Shown here piece after piece: positions 16,709 to 22,142 of a DNA stretch of 22,142 bases. The stretch is taken from assembly GCA_037190665.1 (NCBI GenBank), contig JBBCJT010000162.1, positions 1-22,142 of the forward strand, read 5' to 3'. The position numbers and the translations under genes were made by a program. A model generated the notes under the pieces. That model did not search any database and was not told where the DNA came from. It worked only from the letters and a program-made list of their open reading frames with translations. The first letter of the stretch is position 1. Each line of letters starts with the position of its first letter. The stretch comes from JBBCJT01 sp037190665. GTDB taxonomy: Bacteria; Pseudomonadota; Alphaproteobacteria; Acetobacterales; Acetobacteraceae.

Positions 16709-17169
16709 CCCCTGCGCCCGGCGACAAGGCGCCTGCCTTCAGCCTCACCGCGTCCGGCGGCCGCACCGTCGCCCTCAAGGACTACAAGGGGCGGCCGCTG
16801 CTGCTCTACTTCTACCCGAAGGCCAATACTCCCGGCTGCACGACGCAGGCCTGCGCCTTCCAGGAGGCGCTGCCGCAGTTCGGCAAGCTCGGCGTGGACG
16901 TGATCGGCGTGTCGCCCGATGCGATGAAGCCGATCGAGAACTTCGCGCAGAAATACGGGCTGACCTTCCCGCTCGCCTCCGACCCCGAGCACAAGGCAGC
17001 CGAGGCCTATGGCGTGTGGGTCGAGAAATCGATGTACGGCCGCAAGTACATGGGCATCGAGCGCAGCACCTTCCTGATCGGCAAGGACGACCGCATCGCG
17101 CAGGCATGGCGCAAGGTGAAGGTGCCCGGCCATGCGGTGGAGGTGATGGCGGCGATCAAGGCGCTGTGA
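16705..17169 (+). CDS. bcp: Thiol peroxidase, peroxiredoxin Q / bacterioferritin comigratory protein
   Basis: The 154-residue peroxiredoxin reduces hydrogen peroxide and organic hydroperoxides with electrons from thioredoxin. NTPGCTTQACAFQE supplies the peroxidatic Cys45 and resolving Cys50, exactly as in E. coli Bcp, so it is an atypical two-Cys enzyme with an intramolecular disulfide. The conserved Arg lies in GIERSTFLI. The protein is cytoplasmic, with no signal peptide. Its ATG lies inside the glnE stop (ATGA), so translation is probably coupled to glnE and there is no independent Shine-Dalgarno of note (GGAG eight bases before the ATG lies within glnE). It converges on the next gene with 33 bp between stops. 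Confidence 0.96.
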   Translation: MTPAPGDKAPAFSLTASGGRTVALKDYKGRPLLLYFYPKANTPGCTTQACAFQEALPQFGKLGVDVIGVSPDAMKPIENFAQKYGLTFPLASDPEHKAAEAYGVWVEKSMYGRKYMGIERSTFLIGKDDRIAQAWRKVKVPGHAVEVMAAIKAL

Positions 17170-17202
17170 GGGGGCGCTGACCTCTCACGCGCGTTGCGTC
17201 AT

Positions 17203-17709
17203 TCACCGGCCCATGAGCGGGGCCGCCATCACCAAGGGGCGGAAACGCCGCAGTGCCATCACCGTGAGCAGTACGAACGCGGCAAGCAGCAATCCCTGCG
17301 CGATGGCGAAAGGCGGCTCCGACTGCGTCGGCGCCAGAGCCTGAGCGGCAGGGATTTTCTGGAAGACCTGCACCACCGCGACGAAGGCATCGAGGTAGGT
17401 CGCCAGTACGACGCACAGGACGTAGGTGGCGCGCCAGCGGCCGGCGTATCCGAACACGTACCGCCCGAGGACCGCGGCGCCGAGCGCGAGCAGCGAGACG
17501 ACGCCGAAGGTGTGCGAGGGCAGAATCCGGTCCACGGGAAACAGGAAGCCTGTCGCGCTGGTGAGTCCCGCCGTGACCAAAAAGAGCAGGGTCATGCCGG
17601 GCATATCCCGGAAGCGGATCATCCCGAGCACGACCAGAACCCCGGCCAGCAATGCGACGAGGCTGATGACGGTGTGGAATCCGACAAGCGTCGTGACGTC
17701 GAAGTTCAT
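17203..17709 (-). CDS. Five-helix membrane protein of unknown function
   Basis: I do not recognise a named family with certainty. The 168-residue protein has about five membrane helices (9-30, 39-57, 67-88, 94-116 and 134-153), with short loops and a basic C-terminal tail (RRFRPL). Motifs that look conserved rather than random are GFHTVISLVAL, GFLFPVDRILPSH between helices 2 and 3, DAFVAVVQVFQKIP after helix 4, and LAPTQSEPPF before helix 5. Proteins of this appearance are annotated as hypothetical in many Proteobacteria. The start at 17709 places helix 1 right at the N terminus; there is no convincing Shine-Dalgarno. It stands alone: convergent with bcp, with about 250 bp of palindrome-rich DNA upstream. 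Confidence 0.75.
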   Translation of the reverse strand: MNFDVTTLVGFHTVISLVALLAGVLVVLGMIRFRDMPGMTLLFLVTAGLTSATGFLFPVDRILPSHTFGVVSLLALGAAVLGRYVFGYAGRWRATYVLCVVLATYLDAFVAVVQVFQKIPAAQALAPTQSEPPFAIAQGLLLAAFVLLTVMALRRFRPLVMAAPLMGR

Positions 17710-17904
17710 CGCGCCAAATATCCCGTGATCGGAACGACACCCTGCGCCCGCGCCGTCCGGCGGGCAATCATGACGGCCGGCGGAGTGGCCTGACGGAAGG
17801 GCGACGTCGCCTTATCCGCTGACGGCAACAACCGTCGCGCAGTCTTCCGTCACCGGCCGGGTGACAGCTTGAGGTCCTGCCTACGCCGAAGCCCCCCTCA
17901 CCCT

Positions 17905-17950
17905 CCCGCGCGAGCGCGGGCCCCTCCCTCTCCCGCCAGGCGGGAGAGGG
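17905..17950. repeat. Dispersed palindrome (REP-like), copy 2, two tandem hairpins
   Basis: CCCGCG-CGAG-CGCGGG (17905-17920) is followed by CCCTCTCCCG (17926-17935) pairing perfectly with CGGGAGAGGG (17941-17950) around a 5-base loop. The second stem shares its arm sequence with copy 1 at 1845-1866. It lies just beyond the tag stop codon, so it may end the three-gene operon. The rest of the gap (17710-17900) also holds a perfect 12-bp palindrome GGCGACGTCGCC (17800-17811) and TCACC-GGCCG-GGTGA (17850-17864); I see no gene there. Confidence 0.7.
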
Positions 17951-17956
17951 GAACGG

Positions 17957-18556
17957 TCACGGCCGCGCGAAGGCCGTGCGCGCCGCCTCGACGCGGGCGC
18001 GCGTGTCGCAGCCTTCGATGTGGTCGTTGACCATGCCCATCGCCTGCATGAAGGCGTAGCAGGTCGTCGGGCCCACGAAAGCGAAGCCCTCCGCCTTCAG
18101 CGCCTTGGACAGCGCAAGCGATTCCGGCGTGCGGCCAAGCGTGCCCAGCACCTCGCGCGTCATGCTCGCCGGGCGGCTCGCGGCATCCGGCTCGAAGCGC
18201 CAGACGAAGCGGGCGAGCGAGCCGTGACGGTCGATCAGCTTGCGGGCCGCCTTCGCGTTGTTGATCGCGGCTTCGATCTTGCCGCGATGGCGTACGATAC
18301 CGGCATCTTCCAGCAGCCGCGCGACATCCTTCTCCGTGAAGCGCGCGACGCGGTCGATGGCGAAACCCGCGAACGCGCGGCGGAAGTTCTCCCGTTTGCG
18401 CAGGATGGTGATCCAGGACAGGCCGGACTGGAATCCCTCCAGCACCAGCTTCTCGAACAGCCGGACATCGTCCGTGACGGGATAGCCCCACTCGTTGTCG
18501 TGGTAGCCGCAGTACAGCTCGTCCTCGCCGCACCACCAGCAGCGCACGGGCTTCAT
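17957..18556 (-). CDS. tag: DNA-3-methyladenine glycosylase I
   Basis: Tag excises 3-methyladenine from alkylated DNA, opening base-excision repair. The 199-residue protein matches the family well. RCWWC and YHDNEWGYP give zinc ligands C6 and H19, and NDHIEGC gives H179 and C183, with the same spacings as C4/H17/H175/C179 of E. coli Tag. LEGFQSGLSW carries E40 and W48, equivalent to the E. coli pocket residues E38 and W46. All are intact. The start overlaps the stop of the upstream FAD oxidoreductase (ATGA), making it the last gene of a three-gene operon. No Ada box is evident at the operon start, so alkylation-induced expression is not indicated. Confidence 0.97.
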   Translation of the reverse strand: MKPVRCWWCGEDELYCGYHDNEWGYPVTDDVRLFEKLVLEGFQSGLSWITILRKRENFRRAFAGFAIDRVARFTEKDVARLLEDAGIVRHRGKIEAAINNAKAARKLIDRHGSLARFVWRFEPDAASRPASMTREVLGTLGRTPESLALSKALKAEGFAFVGPTTCYAFMQAMGMVNDHIEGCDTRARVEAARTAFARP

Positions 18557-19815
18557 GCGAAGCGCCCCGCCGCGAAGGGGGCGATGTCGATCGGCGGCGG
18601 ACGCTGTGCGACCAGGGCGGCGACGATCTCCGCCGTGCGCGTACCGGCGACGAGGCCGGTGTGACCGTGGCCGAAGGCATGGAAGATGCCGTCCGCACCG
18701 GAAGCGGGGCCGATCACCGGCTTGCCATCCGCGATGGAGGGGCGATGACCCATCCAGAACTTCACGCGCTCCACCGGCAGGTCGCGGGGCAGGCCGGGGA
18801 AGCTGCCCAGCAGGTGGTCGCGCAGGATCTCCGCGCGCTTCCAGTTGGGCGCCGCGTCGAGGCCGGCAAGCTCCACCTGCCCCGAGCAGCGCAACCCGCG
18901 GTCGGTCAGCGTCACGCTCATCTTGCCGTCGGACGGCATCAGCGGCCGCCGCGGTCCGGTCTCCGGATGTTCGAGCTGCGCGTGATAGCCGCGCTCGGTC
19001 TCCAGCGGCACATCGTCACCCGCGAGCTTCGCGAGCGCACGCGAATAGGCGCCGGCGGCGATCACCGCCTTGTGGCAGGTGATATCGCCTTCCTCCGTCT
19101 CGACCGCGTAGAGGCGGCGCGACTGGATGCGGAAGCCGGTGGCGCGCGTGCGCTTCAGCACCGCCCCCTGCGCGACCGCATGCCCGACGAGGGCGGCGAC
19201 ATAGGCGCCGGGATCGCGGCAGTGCCCGCCCTCCTCCACCAGTACGGCGAAGCCGTAGCGGCGATCGAGGTCGGGTTCCTGCTGGCGCAGCTCGTCGGCG
19301 TCGAGCTCGATCCATTTCACGCCCACGGCCCGGCGGATGCGCCAGGCCATCGCCTCGGCCTCGAAGGCGGCGCGGTCGGGATAGACGTACATCAGCCCGC
19401 GCTGCTCGATCAGATCCCCGACCCCGGCCTCCTCGGCGAGGCGGCGATGCATCGCGGGCGCATCCACGAGCAGCGTCCGCAACGCGCGCGCCGTGGCGGC
19501 GACCTTCTCCTCCGTCGCGCCGGCGCGCAGGAAGCGGATCAGCCACGGCGCGAGGCGCGGCAGGTAGGGCCAGCGGATCGCGAGCGGGCCGAGCGGATCG
19601 GCCAGCATCCCCGGCACCTTGCGCCACAGGCCGGGGTGGCTGACCGGGATCACCGACATCGGGCTGAGCCAGCAGCCGTTGCCGTAGGAGGCCGCCTGCT
19701 CGCCGCCCGGCTCGCCCGGCTCGACGATGGTCACCTTGTGTCCGTCGCGCAGCAGCGCGAGCGCGGACGCCGCGCCGACGATGCCCGCGCCGATGACGAC
19801 GACGTGCAGGCTCAT
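18553..19815 (-). CDS. FAD-dependent oxidoreductase, D-amino-acid dehydrogenase (DadA)-like
   Basis: This is a 420-residue DAO-family flavoprotein. An N-terminal Rossmann fold holds the dinucleotide motif VIGAGIVGAASALAL (6-20), followed by TIVEPGEPGGEQAASYGNG, whose AS.GN stretch is usual in DadA. The C-terminal FAD-closing motif is HAFGHGHTGLVAGTRTAEIVAAL. Middle segments such as PVSHPGLWRKVPGMLADPLGP are typical of DadA-like dehydrogenases, which oxidise D-amino acids to 2-oxoacids and pass electrons to the respiratory chain at the inner membrane. The actual substrate (D-alanine, other D-amino acids, sarcosine-like amines) cannot be fixed. The start at 19815 overlaps the preceding stop by 4 bp, and the stop overlaps tag in the same way. 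No alanine racemase lies next to it, unlike classical dadAX operons. Confidence 0.9.
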   Translation of the reverse strand: MSLHVVVIGAGIVGAASALALLRDGHKVTIVEPGEPGGEQAASYGNGCWLSPMSVIPVSHPGLWRKVPGMLADPLGPLAIRWPYLPRLAPWLIRFLRAGATEEKVAATARALRTLLVDAPAMHRRLAEEAGVGDLIEQRGLMYVYPDRAAFEAEAMAWRIRRAVGVKWIELDADELRQQEPDLDRRYGFAVLVEEGGHCRDPGAYVAALVGHAVAQGAVLKRTRATGFRIQSRRLYAVETEEGDITCHKAVIAAGAYSRALAKLAGDDVPLETERGYHAQLEHPETGPRRPLMPSDGKMSVTLTDRGLRCSGQVELAGLDAAPNWKRAEILRDHLLGSFPGLPRDLPVERVKFWMGHRPSIADGKPVIGPASGADGIFHAFGHGHTGLVAGTRTAEIVAALVAQRPPPIDIAPFAAGRFA

Positions 19816-20444
19816 GCGCGTGCCCGTTCCAGCATGCGATCGAGGAAGTCGAGCCGGTCCTGCCCCCACAGCCATTCGTCGCGCCAGAAGAAGGTGGGGC
19901 TGCCGAACACGCCGCGTTCGGCGGCGTCGCGGTTGTTCGCCGCCCAGTCCGCGAGGGTGGCGGGGCTTTCCTCCTCCGCCAGCAATTCGAGCCCGGGCAT
20001 GGCATTCTCCTCGGCGATGGCGACGCGCGTGGCAGGCAGCGCGATGTCCCGCTCCTCCACCCACAGCGCGCGCAGCAGTGCATGGGACAGGCGCGCCGCG
20101 TCCAGCCCGCGCGCCTGCGCGGCCATCACCATCCGCCCGGCAGGGCGCTGGTCGTCCGGCGGGTAGTAGCGCGGCTGGAGGTTGAGCGGCAGGCCGAGCC
20201 GGCCGCGCCAACGCTCAAGCTCCAGCGCATGGTAACGCTGTCGCGGCGCGGGCCGGGTGCGCAGCGGCACGCCGCCGGTTTCCGGCACCACCGCCTGGAA
20301 GTCGAAGGGGCGCAGCACGAGCCGCACGCCATGGCGGCGAACGATATCCGCGAGACGCGGCCCGCCGAGATACATCCACGGGGAGGACTGCGTGTAGAAG
20401 CACTCCACCGTCTCGCCCGCGCCCGCCTGGCTGCTGTCCGACAT
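19812..20444 (-). CDS. 2-hydroxychromene-2-carboxylate isomerase-like protein (DsbA/kappa-GST family)
   Basis: The 210-residue protein has a thioredoxin fold with an inserted helical domain, as in kappa-class glutathione transferases and HCCA isomerase. ECFYTQSSPWMYLGG (14-28) is the strand-turn with the active-site serine (S20 or S21) where DsbA has CxxC. RPFDFQAVVPETGG follows, and the C-terminal GVFGSPTFFWRDEWLWGQDRLDFLDRML is diagnostic. HCCA isomerase acts on naphthalene breakdown intermediates using glutathione, but no other aromatic-degradation genes are here, so a more general glutathione-dependent role is likely. First gene of a three-gene operon with overlapping junctions. The start at 20444 lacks a good Shine-Dalgarno, and a perfect inverted repeat lies 10-25 bases upstream. 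Confidence 0.9.
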   Translation of the reverse strand: MSDSSQAGAGETVECFYTQSSPWMYLGGPRLADIVRRHGVRLVLRPFDFQAVVPETGGVPLRTRPAPRQRYHALELERWRGRLGLPLNLQPRYYPPDDQRPAGRMVMAAQARGLDAARLSHALLRALWVEERDIALPATRVAIAEENAMPGLELLAEEESPATLADWAANNRDAAERGVFGSPTFFWRDEWLWGQDRLDFLDRMLERARA

Positions 20445-20453
20445 GGACGGATG

Positions 20454-20469
20454 CTGTCGCAGCCGACAG
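20454..20469 (-). promoter_or_regulatory. Inverted repeat upstream of the isomerase/oxidoreductase/tag operon
   Basis: CTGTCG (20454-20459) and CGACAG (20464-20469) are perfect 6-bp arms around CAGC, 10 to 25 bases before the first start codon. Either an operator or a leader hairpin would fit. A TTGATT (20476-20471 on the minus strand) just upstream could serve as a -35, but no good -10 follows at the right distance. Confidence 0.35.
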
Positions 20470-20609
20470 GGAAATCAAGATGCGAGGAAGCGCACGTGCC
20501 CCGCGCATGGCGGTGCCGGCGGATACCGCGCTGCTTCGGCGCGGGGTGCGCGCCCAATATCTGCCGCGCCCGCAGCACGCGGGTGAAGCAGACAGAGGGA
20601 GACCTCAAG

Positions 20610-20816
20610 ATGCACAGGATGATCATGCTGGCGGCGGCACTCGCGATCGCCGCCGCACCACTCGCCTTCGCGGACAGCCAGGGCACGGCCGGCGACCCCG
20701 GCGACTGGCGCTACGTGGAGCCGCACCCCGACACGGGGAAGAAGGTCTTCGGCCTGTTCGACGGGCACGCGACGCCCGAGCAGATGAAGATCGAACAGCA
20801 GCAGTGGGGTAGCTGA
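20610..20816 (+). CDS. Small exported protein of unknown function (68 residues)
   Basis: A clear signal peptide (basic HR at 2-3, hydrophobic core IMLAAALAIAAAPL, cleavage expected after AFA at 21) precedes a mature chain of 47 residues. The mature chain is polar, without cysteine, and contains GDWRYVEPHPDTGKKVFGLF and the end EQMKIEQQQWGS. It is too short for an enzyme; a periplasmic or secreted peptide is likely. AGAGGGA ends nine bases before the ATG, a good ribosome-binding site. The same frame is open far upstream, but only this part has the binding site and signal sequence. The gene is followed by a strong hairpin shared with coxM. I know no named family for it. Confidence 0.72.
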   Translation: MHRMIMLAAALAIAAAPLAFADSQGTAGDPGDWRYVEPHPDTGKKVFGLFDGHATPEQMKIEQQQWGS

Positions 20817-20826
20817 CACTCCGCCA

Positions 20827-20854
20827 CCGGGCGCTCCCACACGGGAGCGCCCGG
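20827..20854. terminator. Bidirectional 12-bp hairpin between the small exported protein and coxM
   Basis: CCGGGCGCTCCC (20827-20838) pairs perfectly with GGGAGCGCCCGG (20843-20854) around ACAC. It lies 11 bases after one stop codon and 8 before the other, between convergent genes. There is no T-run on either side, so pausing with Rho or stem-only termination is implied. It is the strongest stem I found in the window. Confidence 0.7.
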
Positions 20855-20862
20855 CATAAGGC

Positions 20863-21657
20863 TCAGCCGGCGGCGGCGACGGCGCGCTTCGTCATCACGC
20901 CGATGAGATGCGCGCGGTATTCCGCGCTCGCGTGGATGTCGCTGTTCAACCCGTCCGCGGAGATGGTCACGTTCGCGACAGCGTCGGGCGTGAAGGACTT
21001 CGCCAGCGCCTCCTCGGCCGCCGTGTGGCGGAACACGCCGTTCTGCCCCGCGCCGGTGACCGTCACGCGCACGCCGCCTTTCCCCTTCGCGACGAACACG
21101 CCGACCATCGCGTAGCGCGAGGCCGGGTTCGGGAACTTCATGTAGGCGGTCTTCTCGGCGATCGGCAGCTCGACCGCCGTGATGACCTCGTCGGGCTCCA
21201 GCGCGGTCGTGAACATGCCCTGGAAGTAATCGTCGGCGGCGATGCGGCGACGGTCCGTGACGATCGTGCCGCCCAGCGCGAGCACGGCCGACGGATAGCA
21301 GGCGGACGGGTCGTTGTTGGCGAGCGAGCCGCCCATCGTGCCCCGGTTGCGCACCTGCGTGTCGCCGATATGGGAGGCCATGTGGGACAGGCCCGGCAGC
21401 GCCGCCTTGATCTCCGCACTGCCCGCGATAGCCGCATGCGTGGTCATCGCGCCGATGACGAACTTGTCGCCCTCGCGCCGGATGCCGACCAGATCCTTCA
21501 GCCCGGCGAGATCGATCACCTTCGACGGCTTGTTGAGCCGCTGCTTGAGCACGGGGATGAAGGTCTGCCCGCCGGCAAGGAGCTTCGCCTCCGGATCGCT
21601 GAGCGCCTTGACGGCATCGGCGACGCTGGCGGCCTTGGTGTAGCTGAACTCGTACAT
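20863..21657 (-). CDS. FAD-binding medium subunit of a molybdenum hydroxylase (CoxM-like)
   Basis: The 264-residue flavin subunit passes electrons from the iron-sulfur clusters of the small subunit to FAD and then to an acceptor. Two FAD-pyrophosphate motifs are present: KLLAGGQTFIPVLKQRL (AGGQT at 28-32) and RNRGTMGGSLANNDPSACYP (TMGG at 107-110). The C-terminal part contains the ITAVELP and VTGAGQNGVFRH regions of the CO-dehydrogenase flavoprotein C-terminal domain. The length is a little short of the usual 280-290. The ATG at 21657 begins MYEFSYTKA, the typical family opening; a longer frame to 21864 would overlap coxL. It starts 17 bases after the coxL stop, so the two are co-transcribed and presumably form one complex. 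Confidence 0.95.
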   Translation of the reverse strand: MYEFSYTKAASVADAVKALSDPEAKLLAGGQTFIPVLKQRLNKPSKVIDLAGLKDLVGIRREGDKFVIGAMTTHAAIAGSAEIKAALPGLSHMASHIGDTQVRNRGTMGGSLANNDPSACYPSAVLALGGTIVTDRRRIAADDYFQGMFTTALEPDEVITAVELPIAEKTAYMKFPNPASRYAMVGVFVAKGKGGVRVTVTGAGQNGVFRHTAAEEALAKSFTPDAVANVTISADGLNSDIHASAEYRAHLIGVMTKRAVAAAG

Positions 21658-21674
21658 GGGTCGGGGCCTTCCGC

Positions 21675-22142
21675 TTATTCCGCCGCCATCTGCGGGCGGT
21701 TCGCGTTGATGATCTGCCAGATCTTCTGCGGGCTTGCCGGCATGTTGATGTGCCGCACGCCGTAGTCGCGCAGCGCATCGACCACCGCGCCGATGATCGC
21801 GGGCGGCGAGCCGATCGCGCCGACCTCCCCACAACCCTTCACGCCCAGCGGGTTGTGGGTGCACATCGTCACCTCGGTGCCTACCTGGATGCCGGGCACG
21901 TCATCCGCGCGCGGCATCGTGTAGTCCATCATCGAGCCGGTGAGGAGCTGGCCGTTCGCGTCATACACCGCGTTCTCCAGCAGCGCCTGGCCGATGCCCT
22001 GCACCACGCCGCCCTGCACCTGGCCTTCCACGATCATCGGGTTGATCACCTGCCCGACATCGTCCACCGCGACGAAGGAGATCACGGTGGTCACGCCCGT
22101 GTCGGGGTCGATCTCCACCTCGGCGATGTGGCAGCCGGCCGG
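21675..22142 (-). CDS. Molybdopterin-binding large subunit (CoxL-like), C-terminal 155 codons only
   Basis: Only the end of the gene is inside the window; the frame is open to the right edge. The visible part is the C-terminal molybdopterin domain: PAGCHIAEMEIDPDTG, then GGVVQGIGQALLENAVYD, DYTMPRADDVP, and NPLGVKGCGEVGAIGSPPA with the catalytic Glu. It is a paralogue of the left-hand CoxL (1909-4242). The active-site loop that separates form I from form II lies outside, so the type cannot be read here. The order large then medium subunit suggests that a CoxS 2Fe-2S subunit lies further upstream, beyond the right edge; this is inference. Confidence 0.95.
   Translation of the reverse strand, partial: PAGCHIAEVEIDPDTGVTTVISFVAVDDVGQVINPMIVEGQVQGGVVQGIGQALLENAVYDANGQLLTGSMMDYTMPRADDVPGIQVGTEVTMCTHNPLGVKGCGEVGAIGSPPAIIGAVVDALRDYGVRHINMPASPQKIWQIINANRPQMAAE

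Noticed and set aside
19816..20211. N-terminal extension of the DadA-like protein by about 130 residues
   Set aside because: The extension lies entirely out of frame over the isomerase gene, is Ala/Arg-rich, and the Rossmann motif begins right after the ATG at 19815.
21658..21864. Extension of CoxM upstream to 21864
   Set aside because: It overlaps the conserved C terminus of CoxL, and MYEFSYTKA at 21657 is the normal family beginning.
1..22142. CRISPR arrays, tRNA or rRNA genes, insertion sequences, prophage or toxin-antitoxin modules
   Set aside because: Read by eye, no regularly spaced repeats, cloverleaf with TTCGANTC arm, transposase motifs or phage proteins were found. A covariance-model scan (tRNAscan, Rfam) could still find a short RNA.

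Overview
The window is about 22 kb of very GC-rich bacterial DNA, densely packed with genes and with strongly G/C-ending codons. The gene families (GlnE next to an AsmA/YhdP-like protein, AnmK divergent from TyrS, an ArsR/SRPBCC pair, form-II CoxL-type molybdenum hydroxylases, kappa-GST-like isomerase) point to an alphaproteobacterium. Rhodospirillales/Acetobacterales is my best guess, but that is inference from gene content and base composition. I found no rRNA, tRNA, CRISPR array, insertion sequence or phage gene. The region reads as ordinary chromosome, and its more interesting features are small regulatory ones.

Left part (1-4900). An autoregulated-looking ArsR repressor and its SRPBCC/AHSA1 partner run leftwards off the window. 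The repressor has a good promoter, an inverted repeat covering its start codon, and probably a leaderless mRNA. A four-helix DUF4239-type membrane protein faces a solitary CoxL-like molybdopterin subunit (form II loop AYRGAGR). An Hsp20 chaperone follows, whose Shine-Dalgarno is locked in a 10-bp hairpin, a candidate RNA thermometer.

Middle (4900-17200). anmK (cell-wall recycling) and tyrS diverge from only 29 bp. They are followed by a glutamate-dehydrogenase-family enzyme and an ABC exporter half-transporter. A 1097-residue AsmA/DUF3971 envelope protein and glnE (control of glutamine synthetase) diverge from only 14 bp. glnE overlaps bcp (thiol peroxidase) by 4 bp. Nitrogen assimilation is represented twice, by the GDH-family enzyme and by GlnE.

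Right part (17200-22142). A five-helix unknown membrane protein comes first. A three-gene leftward operon follows, with 4-bp stop/start overlaps at both junctions: a 2-hydroxychromene-2-carboxylate-isomerase-like protein, a DadA-like FAD oxidoreductase and tag (3-methyladenine DNA glycosylase I). A 68-residue exported peptide of unknown function comes next. A second molybdenum hydroxylase (CoxL then CoxM) enters from the right edge. The two CoxL genes share a 33-bp identical tract. Two copies of a dispersed palindrome (core CCTCTCCCGC/GCGGGAGAGG) lie in intergenic gaps. No gene-free stretch exceeds 300 bases; the longest, 17710-17956, holds palindromes and one of these repeats.
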